A stretch of DNA of 64,000 nucleotides from Lentibacillus jeotgali (GTDB taxonomy: Bacteria; Bacillota; Bacilli; Bacillales; Amphibacillaceae), in NCBI RefSeq assembly GCF_000224785.1, contig NZ_AGAV01000003.1, positions 186,001-250,000 on the forward strand, in the 5' to 3' direction. The notes under the pieces were generated by a model that saw only the letters and a list, made by a program, of their open reading frames with translations, was not told where the DNA came from and searched no databases. The stretch's first letter is position 1. Every line of letters begins with the position of its first letter. Positions 34,797-42,236 of the stretch are shown here, in pieces. Position numbers and translations under genes: made by a program.

Positions 34797-34797
34797 A

Positions 34798-34933
34798 CTG
34801 GTGGGGGCACAATCTAAAACGCCTAATGCGAATTTGATAGAGTGGGATATTTCAAATGACCCGCCACGTGAGATTACGGGGAATAAATATGATTCGATTG
34901 TAAGCACATATACATTGCACCATCTGGAAATAG
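34798..34933 (+). pseudogene. Methyltransferase fragment
   Basis: About 45 codons reading NANLIEWDISNDPPREITGNK and YDSIVSTYTLHHL, the motif II/III region of a class I AdoMet methyltransferase (YrrT-like). Neither the AdoMet-binding N-terminus nor the C-terminus is present. It starts at the spermidine-synthase stop and is cut by a dispersed hairpin repeat. Confidence 0.6.
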
Positions 34934-34963
34934 GGCACCATTCTTGAATAAAAAGCGATGCTC
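34930..34963 (+). repeat. Dispersed hairpin repeat
   Basis: ATAGGGCACCATTCTTGAATAA then AAAGCGATGCTC. It has the ATTC-GAATAA core seen at 17.07 and 24.69 kb, and its left arm directly abuts the truncated methyltransferase frame. Confidence 0.5.
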
Positions 34964-35024
34964 AACTTTAAATGATAAAAAATTTGTTATAGTATTATTA
35001 AAGTAAGTGAAAAGGAGAATGGAA

Positions 35025-35330
35025 ATGGCATATTTATTACAGATGGATTTTAGCCACCCGGGGCCATTTGGCCATGAGATGTCCAATGAATTTTCTGATT
35101 TAGCGAAAGGTATCAATGAAGAAAAAGGTTTTAGGTGGAAGATTTGGACAGAGAATAAACAAACGAAAGAAGCTGGTGGAATATATGTGTTCGAGACAAA
35201 GGATGATGCGGAAAATTATCTTAATAAACATACAAAAAGATTAAATAAGTTTGGCATTGAGGATGTCAATGCTAAAATATTTGAAGTTAATGAACAGCTC
35301 ACCCAAATGAATCACGGGCCTTTGAAATAG
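35025..35330 (+). CDS. YdhR-type putative monooxygenase
   Basis: 101 residues of the dimeric alpha/beta-barrel fold (ABM-like): AYLLQMDFSHPGPFG, then EEKGFRWKIWTENKQTKEAGGIYVF and DDAENYLNKHTKRLNKFG. YdhR proteins are putative monooxygenases without cofactor; the substrate is unknown. The ATG is chosen because GGAG lies 7 bases upstream; an earlier ATG overlaps that site. Monocistronic. Confidence 0.8.
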   Translation: MAYLLQMDFSHPGPFGHEMSNEFSDLAKGINEEKGFRWKIWTENKQTKEAGGIYVFETKDDAENYLNKHTKRLNKFGIEDVNAKIFEVNEQLTQMNHGPLK

Positions 35331-35390
35331 CAATTCTTTAAACGTGCCGAAGAAAGCTAAATTGGCGTTCTATTTTTCAATTCTAAACAA

Positions 35391-35440
35391 TAGGGCGGTA
35401 AGCCGAATATAAGGGCTAGATTCTGGAATAAGACATTCTT
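35391..35440 (+). repeat. Two dispersed hairpin units in tandem
   Basis: TAGGGCGGTAAGCCGAATATAAG followed by GGCTAGATTCTGGAATAAGAC. The second unit keeps the ATTC-GGAATAAG core. The array lies just before the fluoride riboswitch promoter region. Confidence 0.5.
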
Positions 35441-35488
35441 TCTTTTTATAAAGCTAGAGTGTATACTTAAAGAAATATAACAGTATTA

Positions 35489-35557
35489 AAGGTGATGGGG
35501 TTCACCATTAACCGCCATTGGCTAATGACTCCTGCTGGTATTTTTACTTGCAGGAGT
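35489..35557 (+). promoter_or_regulatory. Fluoride riboswitch (crcB motif)
   Basis: The aptamer core is GGTGATGGGGTTCACC, then TTAACCGCC, then GGCTAATGACTCCTGC, matching the crcB/fluoride motif (GGxGATGGxGTTCxCC, AACCGCC, TGATGACTCCT). The expression platform is an ACTCCTGC/GCAGGAGT hairpin followed by a T-rich tail, so fluoride binding should free transcription into the two crcB genes. Confidence 0.92.
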
Positions 35558-35605
35558 CTGTTTATTTTCAAATGGGGAAATTTTAAATATTTAGAGGAGG
35601 TAATT

Positions 35606-35977
35606 ATGCTTTATTTATGGATTGGTATTGCTGGAGCTTTGGGGTCTATTTTAAGATACTTAATTGGAATTACCTTCACACATAACATTTTTCCTTATAC
35701 AACGTTAATTGTCAATTTGTCAGGAAGCTTTTTGTTAGCTTGGCTGACAACAGCTTTATTTAAAAGAATTTCTATTTCGCCAATGGCGGAAAGTGCAATA
35801 GGAACGGGTTTTGTTGGTTCATTTACAACCTTTTCAACTTTAAGTGTAGAAACCGTTACGATGTTTAAAAATGGGTATTTATTATTAGGAATTGTATATG
35901 TGGTTGTAAGTATTGTAGGTGGTTTGTTAATGAGTCGGTTAGGATTTAAAGGAAGAAAGAATGTCTACAAGGCGTGA
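35606..35977 (+). CDS. crcB: CrcB fluoride channel subunit 1
   Basis: 123 residues, four membrane segments. Typical Fluc features: GALGSILRYLIG at the N-terminus, the Asn-containing TLIVNLSGSFLLAW and the GFVGSFTTFSTLSVE motif with the Phe/Thr/Ser ion-track residues. The ATG follows GAGGAGG by 5-6 bases; the longer upstream frame is riboswitch sequence. It exports fluoride passively as a dual-topology dimer. Overlaps the next crcB by 4 bases (GTGA). Confidence 0.93.
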   Translation: MLYLWIGIAGALGSILRYLIGITFTHNIFPYTTLIVNLSGSFLLAWLTTALFKRISISPMAESAIGTGFVGSFTTFSTLSVETVTMFKNGYLLLGIVYVVVSIVGGLLMSRLGFKGRKNVYKA

Positions 35978-36345
35978 CATTTATATACATATTTTTAGTT
36001 GGTATAGGTGGTTTTGCCGGAGCTATTGCTCGTTTTTCGATTAGTAATGCTTTAAACAAATCTGAATATTCAATTCCAATTGGCACCCTCACGGTAAACT
36101 TATTGGGAGCTTTGCTTTTGGGTGTAATCACGGGCTTAAAGTCAGAAGAAATTGCTTTATTATTTGGAACTGGTTTTATGGGAGCATTTACAACGTTTTC
36201 AACCTTCAAATTTGAAGCAATAAAGCTGCATCAAAAGCAGAAGAAATCATTTGCCTTTTATATCATAATACCCTATGGCTCAGGCATTGTTCTTGCTTTC
36301 TTGGGGTATGTGATTGGAAAAACGTTTTATAGATTTTTTATGTAA
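35974..36345 (+). CDS. crcB: CrcB fluoride channel subunit 2
   Basis: 123 residues, GTG start overlapping the stop of the first copy. Motifs GGFAGAIARFSISN, TLTVNLLGALLLG and GFMGAFTTFSTFKFE match Fluc. In genomes with paired genes, the two subunits often have opposite fixed orientations and form a heterodimer; charge distribution here was not computed. Both are expected to be under the upstream fluoride riboswitch. Confidence 0.93.
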   Translation: MTFIYIFLVGIGGFAGAIARFSISNALNKSEYSIPIGTLTVNLLGALLLGVITGLKSEEIALLFGTGFMGAFTTFSTFKFEAIKLHQKQKKSFAFYIIIPYGSGIVLAFLGYVIGKTFYRFFM

Positions 36346-36414
36346 GTTGTTTTTTGTTACAAAATTATACAAAGGATTTCTTCTGCAATATCAGCTAATA
36401 TTAGAAAAGACTGT

Positions 36415-36442
36415 TCCATTATCAGGCGCGTTCATGGAACAA
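36415..36442 (+). repeat. Dispersed hairpin repeat
   Basis: CCATTATCAGGCGCGTTCATGGAAC. The rightmost clear member of the GGGCGC family, preceded by GCAATATCAGCTAATA, which resembles the IS110-end motif. Confidence 0.4.
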
Positions 36443-36574
36443 TTTTTCCTCATGAAGTGGGCTAGTTAATAATGGGATTGAGGTCGGTTCCCTGTTTTGT
36501 CAGGTAAGGACGTTTTAGACGATTTATATTTTATGATAAAATTTTTATAGAATGAGAATTAAAGGTGATAGGAA

Positions 36575-36880
36575 ATGAATAATCAAGAAAAAGGGACACA
36601 AAACACTAAATCGGAAATTGATATTGATATTGGAGATCATGAAATTGCTATTAAAAAACGTTATGAACTCTACTACAACCTGAACGATATTCTTATTGCC
36701 GTTTGGTTTATAGTTGGAAGTATTTTCTTCTTCTGGGAGGTCACTAAAGATGCTGGAACATGGTTATTTCTTATAGGAAGTCTTGAGCTTCTTATTCGAC
36801 CGTTTATTCGCATTGGTCGAAAGACTCATTTACGACGCATTAATTCCTCAGTGTCCAGATCATCCACGAATGATCAATAG
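36575..36880 (+). CDS. YrhK-domain small membrane protein
   Basis: 101 residues: a polar N-terminus, then KKRYELYYNLNDILIAVWFIVGS and WEVTKDAGTWLFLIGSLELLIRPFIR, the two-helix YrhK domain. The C-terminus is basic/Ser-rich. GGTGATAGGAA precedes the ATG. The function of YrhK proteins is unknown. Confidence 0.78.
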   Translation: MNNQEKGTQNTKSEIDIDIGDHEIAIKKRYELYYNLNDILIAVWFIVGSIFFFWEVTKDAGTWLFLIGSLELLIRPFIRIGRKTHLRRINSSVSRSSTNDQ

Positions 36881-37181
36881 ATTTCGGAGCTGAGGAGAGA
36901 CCCAGTCTGCGGTCAAGAAATCTGGGCGATTGGCAGTGCGGTCGCCTATCAGAGCTGCTTTTTCTTGTCTGACAGGGGAAGCAGATTCCTCGGAAGACTA
37001 TGAGATTGACGAGGTGTGCTGGCATTAGAAAATGCCTTGTTTGAGACTGGCTATCGTATCGGAGAGGTTGCAAAAGAATCCATTTAGAAAAAATTGTTCA
37101 AAAATGGATTCTTTCGTTATAGCAATATAAAAGTTCAAAAGGTGTTTACGATCAACAAATTTTAAAAGGCCAACAGCCTGG

Positions 37182-37375
37182 CTTATTGCTTCGTATAGTT
37201 CAGCTCCCACATTATCTTTCACGATGGCATGTTTCGCACCTCAAAAGGTATCCTGCAATTGCATCTGTACGTCTCCGTCTTCAGCCAGCTGGGTATTGTT
37301 GATTTCACCGCCAAACACCTTCTGGTAGTATTTCACTTCTTTTTTACAATTTTCAAGTCTGATATGCGGCACCAT
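37182..37375 (-). pseudogene. VOC/PhnB-like protein remnant
   Basis: PHIRLENCKKEVKYYQKVFGG and EINNTQLAEDG (N-terminal half of a PhnB-type VOC protein) are joined directly to VQMQLQDTF, a stop codon in place of the expected Trp, and GAKHAIVKDNVG from the C-terminal end. So the middle is deleted and a TGG has become TGA. The region between 36.9 and 37.18 kb holds further short fragments that I cannot assign. Confidence 0.65.
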
Positions 37376-37479
37376 TTTTTCAATATTATGCCCTCCGTTT
37401 TTGATGCTGCTGAAGTTGTCACAGATTGGCTCGAATTCACAATCAAATCGACTCAAATGTACACAAATACAACTTATTA

Positions 37480-37872
37480 CTACACCTCATCTTCTGTCTT
37501 CATAAACGTCAGCAGACCGAACAACACAAAACTCAGCAGCAAAATCGATCCGCCGACAATAAAGAATACGGTCACAAGGCCGTCAGCCAAGGCAAATGGA
37601 CGTACGTAATAGAGCCACATGCCGGCGGTCAGCCCGATTGCACCGATAATGGCCGTCCAGACATGAAGGGTGGCGATGATGGTTCTGGCCGGGGTGAAAA
37701 TTTTGTAATAAACGGCCCAGGCGAATAATGTCAGCCAGCCGACAACAAGAATGTGGGCGTGTACGGTCTTGAAGGCCAGGCTGCCGGCACCTGCCATGTG
37801 TGACCCGATAAAAGCGCCGAGTACTGCGAAAAGGGCGGAGAATCTGAGCAAAATCTTACTGTATTTTTCCAA
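37480..37872 (-). CDS. Four-helix membrane protein with HAHILVVGW motif
   Basis: 130 residues, four membrane helices. FSALFAVLGAFIGSHMAGAG and VHAHILVVGWLTLFAWAVYYKIF look like pieces of heme-copper-oxidase subunit I-type helices, with His pairs in the membrane. Related short proteins accompany respiratory or cytochrome genes, but no such gene is adjacent. TTG start with AAGGAG 8 bases upstream. Heme binding is speculation. Confidence 0.55.
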   Translation of the reverse strand: MEKYSKILLRFSALFAVLGAFIGSHMAGAGSLAFKTVHAHILVVGWLTLFAWAVYYKIFTPARTIIATLHVWTAIIGAIGLTAGMWLYYVRPFALADGLVTVFFIVGGSILLLSFVLFGLLTFMKTEDEV

Positions 37873-37981
37873 TATCAACTCTCCTTGTAGTTAAAATAAA
37901 AAACTATGATGATTTAACATCCACCTTAAGTGTATGACATGCATATGAACAGAAGATGAACGCCATATTTCATTCCACGTA

Positions 37982-39037
37982 TTACACAGATTTTGTCTTT
38001 TGCGCGTACATTTCAGCAAGTTCATGCTCAATTTGAGAAAGGGCATCTTCCATCTCGGCGGCCTTAAGGATCTTCGTTTTATCTTCCGGGTGCTTTTCGA
38101 ACATATGCTCATACCTTGGGTCATAGTAGTATTCAAGCAACAGCCGGATCGCCTGATGGTAATTTTCTCCCTTTAAGTCCTCATCAATCCGCTTGGCAAC
38201 GGGTGTATGGATTCGCTTTTTGATGCGGTCAAATGCCTCGATAAATTTTTCCGGGTGGTTCCAGGGCTGGTAATCATCTAAAATATTCCGGACGCGCTGC
38301 TCCATTGGCAGATCGATGAACAACTGTGTGCTTTGCTCTTTTTTAGCAAACAAAAATTCAGGCATGGTGACTTTGCCAATTCGTTTGCTTTCACCTTCCA
38401 TTAAAACAAACGGTGCTTCCCGGAATTTGTGTATCACTTGAACAAGCTGTGATTCAAATTCTTTTTGGATATTGGGTTCAAGCCCGATATGGCCAAAAAT
38501 AGATCCTCTGTGCCCCGCCATTCTTTCCAGATCGATGACGGGATAGCCTTTATCAGCAAGCTGATGAAGAAGCTTTGTTTTGCCTGTTCCGGTATTGCCG
38601 TTCAAGACCACAATATCGGGCGGGAAGTCTGCTTTTTCCAGTTCACTAACCACCCATTGCCGGTATGCCCGAACGCCGCCTTGTAGCCGGTTGACATCAA
38701 TACCCATCAAGTCTGTCAACGTTGCGGCTGTTTTGCTGCGCATGCCGCCGCGCCAGCAGAAGACGGTCTTGGGTGTGTCAATCTGCCGGAATTTGGCGAT
38801 GAAATCAGGCATTTTTGCCGACATGATCTCCATTCCGCGTTCTTTGGCAGCTTCCTTGCCAACTTGGGTATAGATCGTGCCAACTTCTGCGCGTTCCTCG
38901 TCTGTAAACACCGGGATGTTAATACTGCCCGGTATGGTTGTTTCTTTATATTCTTTTGGTGAACGGACATCAATGATGGTGTGATTTTCGTTATGCTGTT
39001 TTTTAAGCAATTCTTCTAAATTTATGTCACGAAACAT
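37982..39037 (-). CDS. mnmH: tRNA 2-selenouridine synthase MnmH
   Basis: 351 residues. N-terminal rhodanese domain with the active Cys in KTVFCWRGGMRSKTAATL (~97), then a P-loop domain (VVLNGNTGTGKTKLLHQL) with DLERMAGHRGSIFGHIG. MnmH (YbbB/SelU) replaces sulfur by selenium at U34 of certain tRNAs using selenophosphate, through a geranylated intermediate. It lies 18 bases downstream of selD, which makes that selenophosphate, so the two form a dedicated unit. Confidence 0.93.
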   Translation of the reverse strand: MFRDINLEELLKKQHNENHTIIDVRSPKEYKETTIPGSINIPVFTDEERAEVGTIYTQVGKEAAKERGMEIMSAKMPDFIAKFRQIDTPKTVFCWRGGMRSKTAATLTDLMGIDVNRLQGGVRAYRQWVVSELEKADFPPDIVVLNGNTGTGKTKLLHQLADKGYPVIDLERMAGHRGSIFGHIGLEPNIQKEFESQLVQVIHKFREAPFVLMEGESKRIGKVTMPEFLFAKKEQSTQLFIDLPMEQRVRNILDDYQPWNHPEKFIEAFDRIKKRIHTPVAKRIDEDLKGENYHQAIRLLLEYYYDPRYEHMFEKHPEDKTKILKAAEMEDALSQIEHELAEMYAQKTKSV

Positions 39038-39055
39038 ACTGTCATCACTTCCTGA

Positions 39056-40099
39056 CTAATCGACTGTGATATGACCATTATTGCCATCTGTAATATTACC
39101 TATGATGTGTGCGTCGACGCCTTTTTGCTGTAAATCAGCAAGAAGGGCTTCGGCATCACTGCTGTCTGCTGAGATGAGCAGTCCTCCCGAAGTAACCGCA
39201 TCGCACAGTATATACTTATCCAGCTGATCGAGGTCATCGGAAAACGATACAATGTCTTTTATGTGATTAAAGTTATTTTTCGTCCCGCCTGGTATAACAC
39301 CGGAAACAGCAAGTTCCTTTATCCGCGGCAGTACAGGAACTGATTTGGAATCAATCCGCACTTCCACATTGCTGCCAGCTGCTATTTCTGAGGCATGACC
39401 GAGCAGTCCGAATCCGGTCACATCTGTACTGGCGTTCACATTATAACCTTTCATCGTCTCGGAAGCTGTTTTGTTCAACGTTGTCATCACCTGAGTAACC
39501 CGGTCAATTTCCTCCTGGTTCAGCAAATCCCTTTTCAGGGAACTGCTCATAATACCGACACCAATCGGCTTGGTCAAAATCAGCTTGTTCCCAGGCTTTG
39601 CACCAGTATTTGCCAGAACGTTATCGGGATGCACGGTTCCCGTTACAGCCAATCCGAATTTTGGTTCCTGGTCATCAATCGAGTGGCCGCCGACAAGCGA
39701 AACTTCGGCCTCTTCCAGTTTATCACCGGCTCCGCGTAGAATTTCTGCGAGAATGCTTTCATCCAGTGTGGAGATGGGGAACGCCACGATATTCAAAGCT
39801 GTAATCGGTGTTCCCCCCATGGCATACACGTCACTGATGGCATTGGCGGCAGCCACCTGACCGAATGCATATGGGTCATCGACAATTGGTGTGAAAAAGT
39901 CGGTTGTCTGCACAAGGGCAAGCTCATCGGTTAATTTATAGACACCTGCATCGTCGCTAGTATCGAGTCCGACAAGCAAATTCGGGTTCGGAACAGTTTG
40001 CGGGAGTGAACGGAGAACATTTTCAAGATCGGCCGGACCAATTTTGCATCCGCATCCGCCTTTGGAGGAGAGAGATGTCAGTTTAACGGCATTAGCCAT
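39056..40099 (-). CDS. selD: Selenide, water dikinase
   Basis: 347 residues. Start set at MANAVKLTSLSSKGGCGCK because GGATG-type site lies upstream; the N-terminal GGCGCKI contains the active Cys (no selenocysteine) and the following Lys. GLDTSDDAGVYKL, GQVAAANAISDVYAMGG, and LVGGHSIDDQEPKFGLAVTG are AIRS/PurM-fold ATP-binding motifs. It makes selenophosphate from selenide and ATP. As mnmH is the only selenium gene seen, use in tRNA modification is the best-supported role. Confidence 0.93.
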   Translation of the reverse strand: MANAVKLTSLSSKGGCGCKIGPADLENVLRSLPQTVPNPNLLVGLDTSDDAGVYKLTDELALVQTTDFFTPIVDDPYAFGQVAAANAISDVYAMGGTPITALNIVAFPISTLDESILAEILRGAGDKLEEAEVSLVGGHSIDDQEPKFGLAVTGTVHPDNVLANTGAKPGNKLILTKPIGVGIMSSSLKRDLLNQEEIDRVTQVMTTLNKTASETMKGYNVNASTDVTGFGLLGHASEIAAGSNVEVRIDSKSVPVLPRIKELAVSGVIPGGTKNNFNHIKDIVSFSDDLDQLDKYILCDAVTSGGLLISADSSDAEALLADLQQKGVDAHIIGNITDGNNGHITVD

Positions 40100-40208
40100 G
40101 TTAATCATCCTTTCAGTAAACTCATGCATTCTATTTTATCATACAAACAAGGGAATTTCTTTTTACGGTATTCCACAGTTGAAATCAAATTGGTTATTGA
40201 CTCCTTAC

Positions 40209-40292
40209 TGTATTAAATATATAATACAGTGCAGAGTGTATTACGCACTTAATACATATTTTTCAATCATAGTGTATTAACTGATTAATACA
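40209..40292. promoter_or_regulatory. Three YtrA-type operators
   Basis: Three perfect TGTATTA-N6-TAATACA palindromes at 40209-40228, 40237-40256 and 40273-40292, all before the GntR gene. They probably mediate autorepression. The same palindrome occurs twice before the DUF418 gene at 18 kb. Confidence 0.88.
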
Positions 40293-40326
40293 CTTGCGTT
40301 CATCTGAAGAAATGGGAGCTGTGGTT

Positions 40327-40713
40327 ATGAATGTGAATTTTAATAAACGGGATCCAGTCTATATGCAGGTTATCCGGCATTTTAAGGAACGGATTGCTAC
40401 CGGCGTATTTGAGCCTGGCCAGGAAATTCCGTCAAGGCGGGAGCTGGCAGGCAGGCTGAAAATCAATCCAAATACCGCACAGCGGGCTTATAAAGAAATG
40501 GAGGAAGCGGGTTTGATATACACGGAGCGGAATTTGCCGAGCAGAATTACGAAAGATGAAGCGATTTTGAAGTCTGTGAGGGGAGAGTTGATAGAGGAAG
40601 CGGTGGATTCCTTTGTGCATTCGATCCGTTCGATTGATGTTCCGGTTGAAGAAGTTCTGGAACTTGTTAAAGAAAAATACAAGAATGATGGTGAGGAGGT
40701 TCAAGATGATTGA
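40327..40713 (+). CDS. GntR-family regulator, YtrA type
   Basis: 128 residues: a winged helix (KRDPVYMQVIRHFKERIATGVFEPGQEIPSRRELAGRLKINPNTAQRAYKEMEEAGLIYTER in parts) and a short C-terminal dimerisation helix, the YtrA-subfamily layout. The ATG follows GGGAG by 6-7 bases; the longer TTG-started frame would begin inside the operator array. Its gene overlaps the ATPase gene by 8 bases. Likely a repressor binding the palindromes upstream, relieved by an envelope signal (in B. subtilis, cell-wall antibiotics); the inducer here is unknown. Confidence 0.9.
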   Translation: MNVNFNKRDPVYMQVIRHFKERIATGVFEPGQEIPSRRELAGRLKINPNTAQRAYKEMEEAGLIYTERNLPSRITKDEAILKSVRGELIEEAVDSFVHSIRSIDVPVEEVLELVKEKYKNDGEEVQDD

Positions 40714-41395
40714 GGTAAATGATATAACGAAAAAATTTGGGCGCAAAAAAGTGCTTAAAGGCGTATCATTCACAGCGGAACAGGGTGAGATTACCTGTAT
40801 TATCGGCATAAACGGTGTCGGCAAGACCACGATCCTGAATGCGATCATGAATCTAACACCGCTAAACGAAGGTCAAATACTTATAAATGGTGAAACGATC
40901 CATAAACATAGCTATGAAAAAATCACATTCATTCCGGATGCGATCATTATGCAGCCGAATATGACGATAGCTGAATCAATGCAGTTCATGGCGGATTTTT
41001 ATGACAGCTGGAACCAGGAGCGCGCAACGGAATTGCTCGATTTCTTCAAACTGCAGGAAGACGAAAAAATCAATGATTTATCAAAAGGAAACAGAGCCAA
41101 AGTGAACCTGCTCCTTGGCTTGGCATTGGACGTTGACTATTTACTGATGGATGAGCCATTTTCCGGGATTGATATTTTCAGCCGAGAACAGATTGCTGAG
41201 GTGTTCACGAGTCACCTGGTTGAAGATCGCGGCGTGATTATTACGACCCATGAAATCGGTGATATTGAACATTTGATTGATAAAGTGGTACTGCTTGATG
41301 ACGGGAAAGTTTTAAAACAATTTAACAGCGAGGAAGTCAGGGAAGAGGAAGGCAAGTCAGTTGTAGATGTGATGCGGGAGGTGTATCAGCCATGA
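40706..41395 (+). CDS. ABC transporter ATP-binding protein
   Basis: 229 residues. Walker A is GINGVGKTT, the signature LSKGNRAKVNLLLGLAL, Walker B VDYLLMDEPFSGID, followed by the switch TTHEIGD. The ATG with GAGGAGGT upstream lies inside the end of the regulator gene. Forms the motor of an ABC-2/YtrB-type transporter with the next gene. Confidence 0.92.
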   Translation: MIEVNDITKKFGRKKVLKGVSFTAEQGEITCIIGINGVGKTTILNAIMNLTPLNEGQILINGETIHKHSYEKITFIPDAIIMQPNMTIAESMQFMADFYDSWNQERATELLDFFKLQEDEKINDLSKGNRAKVNLLLGLALDVDYLLMDEPFSGIDIFSREQIAEVFTSHLVEDRGVIITTHEIGDIEHLIDKVVLLDDGKVLKQFNSEEVREEEGKSVVDVMREVYQP

Positions 41396-42222
41396 ATCGT
41401 TTCGTTAAATTAGTGAACTTTGAATTAAGTCGGTTTATGAAAGTCTATCTGACACTGGCTGCGCTGACAATCATCGTGCAGGTTGCTGGTGTGATTGTGA
41501 AAGCCAATGAGTACATGGCAAAAGCTAATGAGGCGATCAATGAAGACAGGATACCAATGGCACAGTTCGTTGAACAAAATGGTGCCATGTCGTTCATGGA
41601 TTTTACTCGGAGCTTATGGTTTATGGGGCCGATTGCGATCTGTGCTGCAGCGTTGATCTTCTACATTTTTATGATCTGGTATCGTGACTGGCTTGGGAAG
41701 AATACATTCATCTATCGGTTGCTGATGCTACCAACTGCACGGTTGAATGTTTACCTGGCAAAAGCGGCATCAATTGTATTAATGGTACTTGGGCTTGTTT
41801 CCGTTCAGCTCATCATCCTGCCGTTGGAAAATAGTGTTTTTAAGTGGATGGTACCGGTGGATTTCAGATCGGATATGACAGTAGGCCAGATTATCAACTG
41901 GGATTACTTATCCATGATCATTCCACAGACGTTTACCGAATTTATCCTGTATTATGGTGCCGGATTTATGGCGGTATCGATTCTGTTTACGGCGATTCTA
42001 TTCGAGCGCAGTTTCAAGTGGAAAGGAATAATCGCGGGCATTGGATACATTGCGATTTCAGTCATTATTTTTGCCCTGCCTGTTCTATCGATGATTTTCT
42101 TGAACCGTGAGTATTTATATCCACTTGAAATACTTGGTCTTGAAGTGGCGCTGGGAATCGTTGTGACAGCTATGTCCATTGGTGTTGGCAACTACCTATT
42201 GAAGAAAAAAGTAACGGTGTGA
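41392..42222 (+). CDS. ABC-2-type permease
   Basis: 276 residues with six membrane segments (~17-37, 75-98, 120-142, 178-202, 212-232, 244-266) and a short extracytoplasmic stretch after the first. It overlaps the ATPase stop by 4 bases. It resembles YtrC/YtrD-like permeases. The substrate is unknown; by analogy with Ytr, lipid or cell-wall precursor handling is possible. Confidence 0.8.
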   Translation: MNRFVKLVNFELSRFMKVYLTLAALTIIVQVAGVIVKANEYMAKANEAINEDRIPMAQFVEQNGAMSFMDFTRSLWFMGPIAICAAALIFYIFMIWYRDWLGKNTFIYRLLMLPTARLNVYLAKAASIVLMVLGLVSVQLIILPLENSVFKWMVPVDFRSDMTVGQIINWDYLSMIIPQTFTEFILYYGAGFMAVSILFTAILFERSFKWKGIIAGIGYIAISVIIFALPVLSMIFLNREYLYPLEILGLEVALGIVVTAMSIGVGNYLLKKKVTV

Positions 42223-42236
42223 AAGGAGACATAAAA

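Noticed and set aside
37426-37728. Rightward 100-codon frame opposite the four-helix membrane gene.
   Set aside because: Shadow frame; the minus-strand protein has clear membrane helices and a ribosome site.
39056-40099. SelD using selenocysteine.
   Set aside because: The active-site codon is an ordinary Cys codon in GGCGCK; no in-frame TGA and no selA/selB seen.
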